The translations under genes were made by a program, and so were the position numbers. Source: Leifsonia sp. C5G2 (GTDB lineage Bacteria; Actinomycetota; Actinomycetes; Actinomycetales; Microbacteriaceae). From it: a stretch of DNA of 64,000 bases. The DNA lies in the NCBI RefSeq assembly GCF_013359685.1, contig NZ_JABFMV010000001.1, positions 252,858 through 316,857 of the forward strand, written 5' to 3'. The notes beneath the pieces were generated by a model. The model saw only the letters and a program-made list of their open reading frames with translations. It did no database searches and was not told the DNA's origin. How positions within the stretch are numbered: position 1 is the stretch's first letter; every line of letters starts with the position of its first letter. Below, one piece after another: positions 34,455-44,265 of this stretch.

Positions 34455-35340
34455 GGTCCTTGCCGCTGCCGGCGTCCCGGACCATGGTCTCGACGAACCT
34501 CGCGAACTGCTCGGGATCGCTGATCGCCCCTCGGTACCTCTCCCCGTTGACGAAGACGGCCGGGGTGGTGAAGCCACCGCGGATCGGGTCCTTCAGCTGC
34601 GGATGGGACGTCGCGGCGAGCGTCGCGTTCGTGACGAAATCGGCATGCGTCTGCTCGTTGACGCAGGTGGTGATCGCCTTCGAGGAGACCCCGGCGCCCG
34701 CGAAGACCTTGAGGATCTCGTCGTTGGTGAGCCCGTCGTCGTTCGCCTCGTCCGGCTGATCGGCGAACAGGGCGGCGTTGACATCCCAGAATTTCTCCGG
34801 CCGAGAGCTTGCGACGCAGCTCGCGGCTGCGGCCGAGCGCGTGGAGTACTCGTTGTTCGTCGGGATGTCGCGGATCGCAACCGGGTGCAGCTCCAGGGTC
34901 GCCGTTCCGTCGGTGAGCCACTTCTCGATCTGCTCCGCGTTCTGGGCCTCGAAGGCTTTGCAGCCGGGGCACTGATAGTCGACCCAGATCTGGACGTGAG
35001 CGGTCTTGCCGTCGAGGGCTACCGTGGTGGGCTTCGGCTCTGCGCCCTTCGTGAGGGCCGCCGCCGGCGTCACGGTCATCGATCCGTCGTAGCGCACGCC
35101 GCCGCTCGGCATGTTCTTCGGGTTCACCGCCTCGGCGACGGCGGCTGGTCCGCTCCCGAACACCACCGCACCGACGATCGCCAGCGCCGACACGATGCCG
35201 AGGATCACGGAACCCTGGACGACGATCTTGCGTCGCCTGGCCTTCCTGGCCGCCTCCTCGCGGACCCTCCGGGCGGTCTCGCGGGCCTGCTGCCGGCGGT
35301 CGTTCCTGCTCGGACCCGTCGCTCCCCTGCCGGTGCCCAT
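34432..35340 (-). CDS. Membrane-anchored DsbA-like thiol-disulfide protein
   Basis: 302 residues: a basic cytoplasmic N-terminus of about 38 residues, one membrane anchor (KIVVQGSVILGIVSALAIVG), then an extracellular thioredoxin-fold domain with the active site WVDYQCPGCKAFE (CPGC). TPAVFVNGERYRG near the end supplies the cis-Pro loop. It resembles the DsbA/MdbA-like oxidases of actinobacteria that form disulfides in secreted proteins. Two more Cys (ASCVAS and TTCVNE) could form a structural disulfide. Confidence 0.85.
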   Translation of the reverse strand: MGTGRGATGPSRNDRRQQARETARRVREEAARKARRRKIVVQGSVILGIVSALAIVGAVVFGSGPAAVAEAVNPKNMPSGGVRYDGSMTVTPAAALTKGAEPKPTTVALDGKTAHVQIWVDYQCPGCKAFEAQNAEQIEKWLTDGTATLELHPVAIRDIPTNNEYSTRSAAAASCVASSRPEKFWDVNAALFADQPDEANDDGLTNDEILKVFAGAGVSSKAITTCVNEQTHADFVTNATLAATSHPQLKDPIRGGFTTPAVFVNGERYRGAISDPEQFARFVETMVRDAGSGKDLTFPSAR

Positions 35341-35449
35341 CCCTACCGTCCCATCGATCTCGGCGAACGGGGTGCGCGATCGCGCCCCTCAAGTGAGAGA
35401 CGCGATCGAAGCCGGCTTCATGACGCGGTGACGCCCGCGGCCCGCGTAC

Positions 35450-37000
35450 TCAGTCGCTCGACGGCGCCAGGGGCAGCGCCACCGTGAACACGGTGTCGCC
35501 CGGGACGCTGCGCACCGTGACCTCCCCGCCGTGCGCCTGCACGACGGCCTGCACGATCGCGAGCCCGAGCCCCGTGGAGCCGGTGGCGCGGTTGCGGGAG
35601 CTGTCGCCGCGGGCGAAGCGCTCGAACAGGGTGGCCTGCAGGTCCTCCGGGATGCCGGGGCCGTCGTCGGCGACGGTGACGATCGCGCGGCCGGCGTCCG
35701 CATCCACTCGCAGTCCGGCAGTGACCTTCGTGCCCTCGGGGGTGTGGACGCGCGCGTTGGCCAGCAGGTTCATCAGCACCTGGTGCAGCCGCGGAGCGTC
35801 CCCGACCACCTCGACCGGCTCCTCCGGCAGGTCCAGCACCCATTCGTGGTCGGGTCCCGCCGCGTGCGCGTCGCTGAGCGCGTCGACCAGCAGAAGCGTG
35901 AGGTCGACGGGGTCGCGGTCGAGCTCCCGGCCCTCGTCGAGACGGGCGAGCAGCAGGAGGTCCTCGACCAGCGAGGTCATGCGCGTCGCCTCGGACTCGA
36001 TCCGGCCGAGCGACCGGGTCACGTCGGGAGGGAGCTCGTGCGGCGCGCGCCGGGTCAGCTCCGCGTAGCCGCGGATCGACGCGAGCGGCGTCCGCAGCTC
36101 GTGGCTGGCGTCGGCGACGAACCGCCGTACCTTCTGCTCGCTGGCCTGCCGGGCGGTCAGCGCGGAGGCGACGTGGCCGAGCATGCGGTTCAGGGCGGAG
36201 CCCACCTTGCCCACCTCGGTGTGCTCGTCGGTGTCCTCCTCCGGCACCCGCACCGACAGCGCGACATCGCCGTGGTCGAGCGGCAGCTTGGAGACCTGCT
36301 CCGCCGTGCCGGCGACCCGCTCCAGCGGACGCATCGCCAGCCGGACCACCACGCTCGCGAGCAGGAAGGCGAACACCAGTCCGGCGAGGGTGACCAGCAC
36401 GATGACGAGGGTGAGACGGGCGACGGTGGCGTTCACGTCGCTGAGCGGGAGGCCGATGATGACGCTGTCGCCGTTGGACAGCTCGACGGCGGCCACCCGA
36501 TAGTCACCGAGCGACGGCCCGAGCTTGATCGTCCGCGGATGTCCGTCGGCCGGGAGCGTCAGGAGCGCTGTCGTCCCGATGGTGACACGCTGTGGCGCGA
36601 CAGGCTGATCGGGCGTGCCGTTCTGCGGCCGCTCAGAGAGGATCACCGGATACAACAGCATGTCCCCGCTGCGAATGACGCCGAAGGTGCCCGTCTGCTG
36701 TCCGGGTGTCTGCACGATGCCGATGACGTCCGGACCGGTCGGCTGATCACCGTAGATCCGGTCCGCCGCGTGCTGACCACGCACGAGCGCGGACGTCAGC
36801 TGGGCATCCAGCCGCTGCATCAGGTAGTTCTGCAGGGCGAAGACGCTGATCGTGCCGATGACCGCGCCGAGGACGGCCAACATCGCGACGACGACGAGCA
36901 CGACACGGCTGCGCAGCGTCCACGAGCGGAAGGGACGGATGCGCGGGAGCTTGCCGCGGCCCGCCGGAGCTGGGGCGCCCGCCGTGCGGGCGGTGGTCAT
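35450..37000 (-). CDS. Sensor histidine kinase (HAMP-containing, two-component)
   Basis: 516 residues: two membrane helices (about 33-57 and 190-215) around an extracellular sensor of about 130 residues, HAMP (about 215-270), then the HisKA region with FVADASHELRTPLASIRGYA (phospho-His) and the ATPase boxes NLLANARVHTPEGT, VADDGPGIPE and GSTGLGLAIVQAVV. It overlaps the response regulator gene by four bases, downstream of it. Signal unknown; an envelope stress input is plausible because an FtsX-type ABC system lies nearby. Confidence 0.93.
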   Translation of the reverse strand: MTTARTAGAPAPAGRGKLPRIRPFRSWTLRSRVVLVVVAMLAVLGAVIGTISVFALQNYLMQRLDAQLTSALVRGQHAADRIYGDQPTGPDVIGIVQTPGQQTGTFGVIRSGDMLLYPVILSERPQNGTPDQPVAPQRVTIGTTALLTLPADGHPRTIKLGPSLGDYRVAAVELSNGDSVIIGLPLSDVNATVARLTLVIVLVTLAGLVFAFLLASVVVRLAMRPLERVAGTAEQVSKLPLDHGDVALSVRVPEEDTDEHTEVGKVGSALNRMLGHVASALTARQASEQKVRRFVADASHELRTPLASIRGYAELTRRAPHELPPDVTRSLGRIESEATRMTSLVEDLLLLARLDEGRELDRDPVDLTLLLVDALSDAHAAGPDHEWVLDLPEEPVEVVGDAPRLHQVLMNLLANARVHTPEGTKVTAGLRVDADAGRAIVTVADDGPGIPEDLQATLFERFARGDSSRNRATGSTGLGLAIVQAVVQAHGGEVTVRSVPGDTVFTVALPLAPSSD

Positions 37001-37767
37001 TGCGCGGCCTTGACCATGTAGCCGGCGCCGCGCACGGTGTGGATCATCGGGGCGCGGCCGGCGTCGATCTTCTTGCGCAGGTAGGAGATGTAGAGCTCGA
37101 CGACGCTCGAGGAGCCGCCGAAGTCGTAGCTCCAGACGCGGTCGAGGATCTGCGCCTTGCTGAGCACGCGGCGCGGGTTGCGCATCAGGAAGCGCAGCAG
37201 CTCGAACTCTGTCGCGGTCAGCTGGATGAGTTCGCCGTCGCGGTGCACCTCGTAGCTGTCCTCGTCGAGCACGAGGTCGCCGACGATGAGCACGGGGTCG
37301 TCGTGGTCGGCGACCGCCGCACGAGAGCGGCGGAGCAGCCCGCGCAGCCGGGCGACCAGCTCCTCCAGGCTGAACGGCTTCGTCACGTAGTCGTCGCCGC
37401 CGGCCGTGAGCCCGGCGATGCGGTCGTCGAGCGAGTCCTTCGCAGTGAGGAACAGCACAGGCGCCTCGTTGCCGTCCGCCCGCATCCGGGAGAGCACCTG
37501 GAGGCCGTCGATGTCGGGCAGCATGATGTCGAGCACCACGACATCCGGCTTGAACTCGCGCGACAGTTGCAGCGCCTGCTGGCCCGTCGACGCCGTCTTG
37601 ACGTCCCAGTCCTCGTAGTGGAGCGCCATCGCGAGCAGATCCGTCAGCGTGGCCTCGTCGTCGACGACGAGCACGCGGATCGCACCCCCGTCCGCCCGGC
37701 GCAGGAGGGTACGGGGCTGGCTGGAGGCGCTGGAGGCGGCGCGGGCGTTGATGGTCACCTTTCTCAT
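36997..37767 (-). CDS. Response regulator, OmpR/PhoB family
   Basis: 256 residues. Receiver domain from about residue 30: VLVVDDEATLTDLLAMAL, phospho-Asp in DVVVLDIMLPDIDGLQVL, and Lys in DYVTKPFSLEELVAR. The C-terminal winged helix has TATEFELLRFLMRNPRRVLS and VVELYISYLRKKI. It is the partner of the histidine kinase it overlaps. The first 28 residues are an unconserved extension, so translation could also begin at the GTG three codons in. Confidence 0.93.
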   Translation of the reverse strand: MRKVTINARAASSASSQPRTLLRRADGGAIRVLVVDDEATLTDLLAMALHYEDWDVKTASTGQQALQLSREFKPDVVVLDIMLPDIDGLQVLSRMRADGNEAPVLFLTAKDSLDDRIAGLTAGGDDYVTKPFSLEELVARLRGLLRRSRAAVADHDDPVLIVGDLVLDEDSYEVHRDGELIQLTATEFELLRFLMRNPRRVLSKAQILDRVWSYDFGGSSSVVELYISYLRKKIDAGRAPMIHTVRGAGYMVKAAQ

Positions 37768-37838
37768 TATGAGGAGCGGAATGGATGGTGACTTTGCGGA
37801 AGCTATGAACTCTCTGAGCGCGGCGTCCGCCTCAGGGC

Positions 37839-38735
37839 TCAGCGCAGCGCCAGCGGCGTCTCCTCCGTCACGCGCGTCAGCTTGTTCGGGTTCCGCACGA
37901 TGTACATGCCGGTGATGAGGCCGTCCTGGACGCGCGCCGCCAGCACGCCGTCGAACTCCCCGTCGACGTAGAGCGCGAGGGCCGGGTTCCCGTTGAGCAC
38001 CGTCGGCTCGCTCGTCAGCACGGCGCCGGTCTTGCGCAGCCCACCGGCGATGAAGCGGGTGATCTTGTCGGCGCCCGCGATCGGGCGGAGCGCCGCCTGC
38101 TTCACGCCGCCGCCGTCGCTGATGAGCACGACATCGGGGGCCAGCACCGCCAGCATCGCCTGGGTGTCGCCGGTCTCGACCGCGCGGCGGAAGGCGTCGA
38201 GCACGGCGCGCGCCTCCTCCGCCGAGACGGACACCCGCGGACGGCGCGCCTCGACGTGGGCGCGCGCCCGGTGGGCGATCTGCCGCACCGCGGCCGGTGT
38301 CTTGTCCAGGGTCGCCGCGATCTCCGCGAACTCGAAACCGAACACGTCGTGCAGCACGAAGACGGCCCGCTCGGTCGGGCCGAGCGTCTCCAGCACCACC
38401 ATGAGCGCCATCGAGACGCTCTCGGCCAGCTCCACGTCCTCCGCGACGTCCGGAGTCGTCAGCAGCGGCTCGGGCAGCCAGGGGCCGACGTACGACTCAC
38501 GGCGGTGCTGCGCGCTGCGCAGGCGGTTCAGCGCCAGGCGGGTGGCGATCCGGACCAGGTAGGCGCGCGGCTCCCGCACCTCGTCCCCATCCACCTTCAC
38601 CCACCGCAGCCAGGTCTCCTGGAGCACGTCCTCCGCGTCGGCCGCCGAGCCGAGCATCTCGTACGCCACCGTGAACAGCAGATTGCGATGCGCGACGAAC
38701 TCCGCGGTCGCCGAATCCGTCCCGTCACCGCTCAT
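37839..38735 (-). CDS. ECF41-group RNA polymerase sigma factor
   Basis: 298 residues. Sigma region 2 (LLFTVAYEMLGSAADAEDVL, then QETWLRWVKV) and region 4 (LGPTERAVFVLHDVFGFEFA, EIAATLDKTPAAVRQIAHRA) are followed by a SnoaL-like C-terminal domain of about 110 residues. That domain carries the two ECF41 marks: a DGGG segment (ISDGGGVKQAALRP) and NPNKL near the end. In ECF41 the C-terminal domain tunes activity instead of a separate anti-sigma factor. It overlaps the upstream oxidoreductase gene by four bases, and an ECF41-type promoter lies before that gene. Confidence 0.92.
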   Translation of the reverse strand: MSGDGTDSATAEFVAHRNLLFTVAYEMLGSAADAEDVLQETWLRWVKVDGDEVREPRAYLVRIATRLALNRLRSAQHRRESYVGPWLPEPLLTTPDVAEDVELAESVSMALMVVLETLGPTERAVFVLHDVFGFEFAEIAATLDKTPAAVRQIAHRARAHVEARRPRVSVSAEEARAVLDAFRRAVETGDTQAMLAVLAPDVVLISDGGGVKQAALRPIAGADKITRFIAGGLRKTGAVLTSEPTVLNGNPALALYVDGEFDGVLAARVQDGLITGMYIVRNPNKLTRVTEETPLALR

Positions 38736-39946
38736 GGCCTCGCCGCTCCCCCGCTCGCCGGCGCCGTCGTCCGCACCGCGGCGCCGCTGCTAGCGAGCAT
38801 ACGGGCACGGCCCCGGTCGCCGAAGGCCGCCGGGAGCCGGGTCGCTCCGGGGTGGCGCGCCTCCAGCACGAGCTGCTGGACGGTGCCCCAGCAGACGAGC
38901 TCCTTGACGGACGCGCCCGCGCGCCCGGAGATGCGGGCGCCGGTCGGGCGGTCGTCCCTGTGCTCGAACTGGAACACGCCGTGCCGCCGGCCCAGGCTCA
39001 GGCAGAGGCCGACGAAGCCCATGGCGAACGGCTGCGGCTGCTCGCCGTGGATGCGGCGGAGCACCGTGTCTGCCGCGTGACCGCCCAGCGGACCGGCTGC
39101 CTGGCAGCTCATCCGCAGCGGGACGCCCGACGGGGACGCCGCATCGCCGGCCGCGAGGATGCGCTCGTCGTCGACGCTGGTCAGCGTCTCGTCGGTGAGC
39201 AGGCGACCGTGCGCGTCCGTGCTGAGGCCGCTCGCGCGCGCCAGCTCCGGGACGAGGAAGCCGGCCGTCCACACCACGATCCCGCCGATCGTCCGGCCGT
39301 CGGCGAGCGCCGCACCGTCGACGGTCACCGCGGCGACCCGCGAGCCCGGGCCGTCCAGCACCTCCACCCCGAGCGCGGCGAGCCGCCGGGCGACGCCGCG
39401 GCGCGTCCGCTCGTGCAGCGTCGGCCCGAGCGGACCGCCGCAGGCCAGCACCACCGGGCGGCCCCGCTCCGCGAGCTCGGCCGCCAGTTCGATCCCGGCC
39501 GGGCCTCCGCCCGCCACGACCACAGGAGCCTGCGGCCCGGCCGCCGCGAGCGCGTCGCGCAGCGCCCCCGCGTCGCGCAGGTCGGCGATCGCATGGGCGG
39601 ACCCGCCGCCGGGGACATCGGCGAGGGCGCGTCCGCTCCCCGCCGCATAGATGAGGTAGTCGTAGGAGAGCGCAGCACCGGACGCGAGCAGCACCCGGCG
39701 GTCCGCCGCGTCGATGCGCTGCACCGCGTCCACCCGCAGACCGACGGCGGGAGCGAGCACCCGGCCGAAGTCGACGACCGCGTCGTCGGTGCCGGCGACC
39801 AGCTGGTGCAGCCGGATGCGCTCCACGAAGACGTCGCGCGCGTTCACCAGGGTCACGCTCACGGTGTCGTCGGAGGTCAGCCGGTTGGCCGCCGTCACTC
39901 CGGCGTAGCCGCCGCCGATCACGACCACGCGGGTCTGCTGCTTCAT
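38732..39946 (-). CDS. FAD/NAD(P)-dependent oxidoreductase, NDH-2-like
   Basis: 404 residues with two Rossmann motifs: VVVIGGGYAGVTAANRLTSD for FAD at the N-terminus and VVVAGGGPAGIELAAELAER for NAD(P)H, plus RILAAGDAASPSG near the C-terminus that closes the FAD site. It lacks a clear membrane helix. Relatives include type II NADH dehydrogenases and ferredoxin/rubredoxin reductases. GGAAGGGG precedes the ATG. Co-transcribed with the ECF41 sigma factor, which typically controls just such a neighbouring redox gene. Confidence 0.87.
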   Translation of the reverse strand: MKQQTRVVVIGGGYAGVTAANRLTSDDTVSVTLVNARDVFVERIRLHQLVAGTDDAVVDFGRVLAPAVGLRVDAVQRIDAADRRVLLASGAALSYDYLIYAAGSGRALADVPGGGSAHAIADLRDAGALRDALAAAGPQAPVVVAGGGPAGIELAAELAERGRPVVLACGGPLGPTLHERTRRGVARRLAALGVEVLDGPGSRVAAVTVDGAALADGRTIGGIVVWTAGFLVPELARASGLSTDAHGRLLTDETLTSVDDERILAAGDAASPSGVPLRMSCQAAGPLGGHAADTVLRRIHGEQPQPFAMGFVGLCLSLGRRHGVFQFEHRDDRPTGARISGRAGASVKELVCWGTVQQLVLEARHPGATRLPAAFGDRGRARMLASSGAAVRTTAPASGGAARP

Positions 39947-39984
39947 GGGGGTCCCCTTCCGTCGACGAACGCTGTCGACCGTGA

Positions 39985-40011
39985 GACACCGCAGCCCCGG
40001 GATGTGTGACA
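39985..40011 (-). promoter_or_regulatory. ECF41-type promoter
   Basis: On the minus strand TGTCACA (40005-40011), a 16-base spacer and TGTC (39985-39988), 39 bases before the oxidoreductase start. The published ECF41 consensus, as I recall it, is TGTCACA-N16-CGTC, so only one base differs. It would make the sigma factor operon self-activating. Confidence 0.8.
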
Positions 40012-40112
40012 TCGGCGCACACGGCGAATGCATAGCTTCGCCATAGCGCCCCGAAAACGGCGGTCCTTAACCTCGCGCAAGAACCACATCCGCCCCCACA
40101 GTTTGGAAGCCA

Positions 40113-41657
40113 ATGTTCGGCACCTACCTGCGCCGCGAGCTGTTCAACCGCCGCAAGCAGACGATCATCATCGCCATCGGCATGGCGCTCGCGATCGCCC
40201 TCGTCATCATCGTCAACGCCGTCTCGGCGGGCGTGAAGCAGGCGCAGGAGAGCGTCCTGCAGTCCGTCTACGGCGTCGGGACGGACATCACGGTCAGCCA
40301 GCCGGCGACCGCTCAGGGCGCGAACGCGCTGCAGGGGGCCGGCGGCGGACCGCGCTTCGACTTCGGCGCGAACGCCGGCACCGACACGGGGACGGCGCGC
40401 CAGGTGAACACGTCGCGGCTGGAGGCCACCCGCGGCTCGACGACGATGGACGCGTCCACGCTCTCCACCGTCCAGAAGGTGCAGAACGTGTCGGCCGCGG
40501 CCGCGGTGCTGTCGCTGACGAACACCAGCTTCAGCGGCACGCTGCCGAACTTCCAGCAGCTCCGGCAGGAGCGCCAGAACGGCCAGGCCGCCTCCCCGAC
40601 CGCCCCGCCGACCGGCGGCTCCGACGGCGCGGGCGGGAGCTCGTTCACGGTCGACTCGTTCTCGGTGCTCGGCCTCGACCCGGCGGGCAAGTCTGTCGGT
40701 CCGCTCGCCTCCGTGACGCTCACGGGTGGCCGCAGCTTCACCGCGGCCGACACGGGCAAGGACGTCGTGGTGCTGGACGCGAGCTACGCGAAGACCGCGA
40801 GCAAGGCGGTCGGCGACACGGTCACCATCGGCGGGACCTCGTTCTCGGTGATCGGCATCGTCGCGGCGACCGGCTCCGACTCGACCACCGCTGCGAACGC
40901 GTACATCCCGCTGGACGTCGCGCAGACCCTGTCCGGCGAGACCGGCAAGATCTCCTCCGTCTACGTCAAGGCCGCGTCGTCCGGCGACATCGACCAGCTC
41001 AAGACGGACCTGACGAAGGCCGTCTCCGGTGCGACGGTCAGCACCCAGGCCGACCTCGCGTCCACCGTCTCCGGCTCGCTCGGCAGCGCCGGCGAGCTGA
41101 TCGGGAACCTCGGCACCTGGCTGTCGGTCATCGTGCTGGCGGCGGCGTTCCTGATCGCCATCCTGTTCACCATCTCCGGTGTCACCCGGCGCACCCGCGA
41201 GTTCGGCACGCTCAAGGCGATCGGCTGGTCCAACGGCCGCATCGTCGGGCAGGTGGCCGGCGAGTCGGTGGTGCAGGGCGTCATCGGCGGCGTGATCGGC
41301 GTCGCCGTCGGGCTCCTCGGGGTGCTCGTCGTCAACCTGGTCGCGCCGACCCTGACCGGCAGCATCAGCCACGGCTTCGGCACGAACGCCGCCGGTCGGT
41401 TCGGGGGAGGTGCCGGCGCGTCCGGCACCGCGACGAACGCCCCGGGCGCCGGAGGCTTCGCCGGCGGCGGGGCGTTCGGCGCCGCCCGTGAGGCGGCCAC
41501 CACCTCCGCGAACATCGCGCTGCACGCCCCCGTGACGCTCTGGATCATCGTCGGGGCGGTCGCTCTCGCGGTGCTCGGCGGCCTGCTCGCCGGTGCGATC
41601 GGCGGCTGGCGGGCTTCCCGCCTGCGTCCGGCCGCCGCCCTCCGCTCGGTCGCCTGA
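40113..41657 (+). CDS. ABC transporter permease, FtsX/MacB type
   Basis: 514 residues: helix 1 near the N-terminus (KQTIIIAIGMALAIALVIIV), a large extracellular domain (about 45-330, MacB_PCD-like, rich in Ser/Thr/Gly), then three helices of the FtsX core (LSVIVLAAAFLIAILFTISG onwards) with the loop REFGTLKAIGWSNGRIVGQV. A low-complexity Gly/Ala insertion (about 425-460) sits between the last helices. With the next gene it forms an exporter or mechanotransmitter that handles envelope substrates. The start follows TTTGGAAG. Confidence 0.88.
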   Translation: MFGTYLRRELFNRRKQTIIIAIGMALAIALVIIVNAVSAGVKQAQESVLQSVYGVGTDITVSQPATAQGANALQGAGGGPRFDFGANAGTDTGTARQVNTSRLEATRGSTTMDASTLSTVQKVQNVSAAAAVLSLTNTSFSGTLPNFQQLRQERQNGQAASPTAPPTGGSDGAGGSSFTVDSFSVLGLDPAGKSVGPLASVTLTGGRSFTAADTGKDVVVLDASYAKTASKAVGDTVTIGGTSFSVIGIVAATGSDSTTAANAYIPLDVAQTLSGETGKISSVYVKAASSGDIDQLKTDLTKAVSGATVSTQADLASTVSGSLGSAGELIGNLGTWLSVIVLAAAFLIAILFTISGVTRRTREFGTLKAIGWSNGRIVGQVAGESVVQGVIGGVIGVAVGLLGVLVVNLVAPTLTGSISHGFGTNAAGRFGGGAGASGTATNAPGAGGFAGGGAFGAAREAATTSANIALHAPVTLWIIVGAVALAVLGGLLAGAIGGWRASRLRPAAALRSVA

Positions 41658-41693
41658 GCCTCCCCCGCGCATCCCGAACCCAAGGAGTCAACC

Positions 41694-42365
<672 letters not shown>

Positions 42366-42383
42366 CCTTCCGACCCGCCCGCG

Positions 42384-42427
42384 CTGACGGCGCCCGCCCC
42401 CGCGACACCGGGCGCGGGCGCCGTCAG
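42384..42427. terminator. Bidirectional terminator hairpin
   Basis: CTGACGGCGCCCGC (42384-42397) pairs exactly with 42414-42427 across a 16-base loop. It separates the ABC genes from the convergent papain-like gene, whose stop is five bases away. Confidence 0.8.
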
Positions 42428-42431
42428 TGCG

Positions 42432-43064
42432 TCAGGCCGGAGGCGTGAGCGTGACGCCGCGGTGCGCGAAGAACCGCTCGAACGTCGGGAGATCGAGCTC
42501 GGCGTTCTCCGCGGTGCCCGGCACGCCCGACGGGTTGTGCAGCATGATGCGGTCTCCGTCGAAGCGGTGCACGAGCACGAGGTGGCCGCCGCGACGGGCG
42601 TTCGGCCGCTCGGGGTAGCGGATCTCCGGCGAGACGGAGGCCAGCGCGACGCCGCCGGAGCGGACGTGCTCGAGCAGGCCCTCGGCCTCCACGAGCGGGT
42701 GGACCGTGCCCTCGATCCCGAAGTCCTCGCCGATCCACTCCACGAACGGCCGGTAGAACAGGCCGCCGACCGCATCGCCGTCGCGGGTCAGGGCGCCGTG
42801 CAGTTGCGCCCGGCGGACCAGCTCGAACATGGCGATCCGTCCGTGCTCCGGAGACCAGGCGCGGAGCACCGAGCGCAGCGAGGCCAGACCGCAGACGTGG
42901 TGCGACCAGAAGAGGTACTCCTCCACCGAGGGATACCCGTCGGTGGACCAGTCGAAGAACCGGGACGGGTCGGCTCCCTCCTCGATGAGCGGCCGGTTGC
43001 AGGCGATGTCGCCCCACTGGGACTCGTACGGATAGACGACCGCCGGAGACACCCGCCCGCTCAC
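42432..43064 (-). CDS. Papain-like (C39-type) peptidase-fold protein
   Basis: 210 residues without a signal peptide. HHVCGLASLRSVLRAW has the active-site Cys and following helix of a C39-like papain fold; RRGGHLVLVHRFDGDRIML has the catalytic His and HNPSG the third residue. Such single-domain proteins cleave after Gly-Gly or remove peptides/isopeptides, but no ABC transporter is fused. The GTG overlaps the stop of the pentapeptide gene (GTGA), so the two are translationally coupled and may work together. The target is unknown. Confidence 0.7.
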   Translation of the reverse strand: MSGRVSPAVVYPYESQWGDIACNRPLIEEGADPSRFFDWSTDGYPSVEEYLFWSHHVCGLASLRSVLRAWSPEHGRIAMFELVRRAQLHGALTRDGDAVGGLFYRPFVEWIGEDFGIEGTVHPLVEAEGLLEHVRSGGVALASVSPEIRYPERPNARRGGHLVLVHRFDGDRIMLHNPSGVPGTAENAELDLPTFERFFAHRGVTLTPPA

Positions 43065-43657
43065 CGGACCGGCACCACGACCATCCCGAGCGCCTCGGCC
43101 AGCACCACGGCCTGGCGCTCGTCGATGACGGTCCCCCGCAGCGTCACGTCGGAGAGGTCGACGCCGGTCAGGTCGCTCCCGGCGATCGTGGCCGCACTCA
43201 GATCGGCGCGGTCGAGCGCCACTGCGCTCAGGTCGCAGCCCTCGAAGGTCGCCTCCTGTGCGCGCACCTGCGACAGGTCGGCTTCCCGGAACCGCACGCC
43301 CGTGAATGTCGCGCCGCGCAGCTCCGCCCGGGACAGGCCGGTGAACGACCAGTTGCCGCCCTCCACCTTCAACAGCGCGAACTCGCAGGCCTGGAACGTG
43401 CTGCCCGTGAGCTTGCACCGCCGGAAGGTGGAGTCGAAGAAGTTGCACGACTCGAACCGGCAGTTCACGAAGGCGGAGTCGGTGTGCTCGCTGACGTTGA
43501 ACCGGACCTTGCGGAAGACGCACTCGGTGAACGTCGCCCCCGAGCTCCGTAGCTCTGTCATGTCGACGTCGTCGAACACCACCCCGGTGTACTCGACGCC
43601 GTCGAGATCGCGGCCGTACCAGTCCTCGCCTTTGATGGCGTCCGGGATGCTCGTCAC
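43061..43657 (-). CDS. Pentapeptide-repeat protein
   Basis: 198 residues with tandem A(D/N)LXX-type repeats forming a right-handed beta-helix: FTECVFRKVRFNVSEHTDSA, FVNCRFESCNFFDSTFRRCK, AELRGATFTGVRFREADLSQ and later ADLSAATIAGSDLTGVDLSD. Some such proteins mimic DNA and protect gyrase (Qnr/MfpA), others are scaffolds; nothing here decides. The GTG start follows TAGGCT by six bases. It is divergent from the isochorismatase-like gene, also leaderless. Confidence 0.85.
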   Translation of the reverse strand: MTSIPDAIKGEDWYGRDLDGVEYTGVVFDDVDMTELRSSGATFTECVFRKVRFNVSEHTDSAFVNCRFESCNFFDSTFRRCKLTGSTFQACEFALLKVEGGNWSFTGLSRAELRGATFTGVRFREADLSQVRAQEATFEGCDLSAVALDRADLSAATIAGSDLTGVDLSDVTLRGTVIDERQAVVLAEALGMVVVPVR

Positions 43658-43716
43658 CCGGCGAGCCTAGCGCCGACCGCAGACAGCGGGGTGCCTGCGG
43701 GGGTAGCATCCCGGTC

Positions 43717-44265
43717 GTGACGACTCTCCAAGGACGGACCGGGACGGCTCTGCTGGTGATCGACGTGCAGAACGGGGTGATCGGGGGCGCCCACCGGCGC
43801 GACGACGTGGTCGAACGCATCGGCGGCCTCGTCGAGCGGGCACGCGCCGAGGGCGTGCCTGTCGTGTGGATCCAGCACTCCGACGAGCAGCTGGCAGAGG
43901 GCTCGGAGGAGTGGGAGTACGTTCCCGAGCTCAGCCGGGACGACGCCGAGCCGCTCGTCCCGAAGCACTACGCCGACGCGTTCGAGGAGACGACGCTGGA
44001 GGATGTGCTCGCGGCGGTGGGCACCGGGCGCATCGTGGTCACCGGGTCGCAGACGGACGAGTGCATCCGTTCGACCATCCACGGCGGTCTCGTGCGCGGC
44101 TACGACGTCACCCTGGTCGGCGACGCGCACACCACGGAGGACCTCTCGGACTGGGGTGCACCGACTCCCGACCTCGTCATCGCGCACACCAACCTCTACT
44201 GGTCGAACCACCGGGCGCCCGGACGCACGGCGGAGGTCGTGGACGCGGCCGACGTGCGGTTCTGA
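43717..44265 (+). CDS. Isochorismatase-family cysteine hydrolase
   Basis: 182 residues. The catalytic triad of the family is visible: Asp in ALLVIDVQNGVIGGAH, Lys in LVPKHYADAFEETTLE and Cys in TGSQTDECIRSTIHGGLVRG. Members include nicotinamidases, isochorismatases and carbamoyl-sarcosine amidases; the substrate is unknown here. The GTG start lies seven bases after TAGCAT, a leaderless arrangement. Confidence 0.88.
   Translation: MTTLQGRTGTALLVIDVQNGVIGGAHRRDDVVERIGGLVERARAEGVPVVWIQHSDEQLAEGSEEWEYVPELSRDDAEPLVPKHYADAFEETTLEDVLAAVGTGRIVVTGSQTDECIRSTIHGGLVRGYDVTLVGDAHTTEDLSDWGAPTPDLVIAHTNLYWSNHRAPGRTAEVVDAADVRF

Noticed and set aside
37800-37850. Hairpin at the sigma factor 3' end
   Set aside because: GC-rich complementarity is short and partly inside the coding region; not convincing as a terminator.
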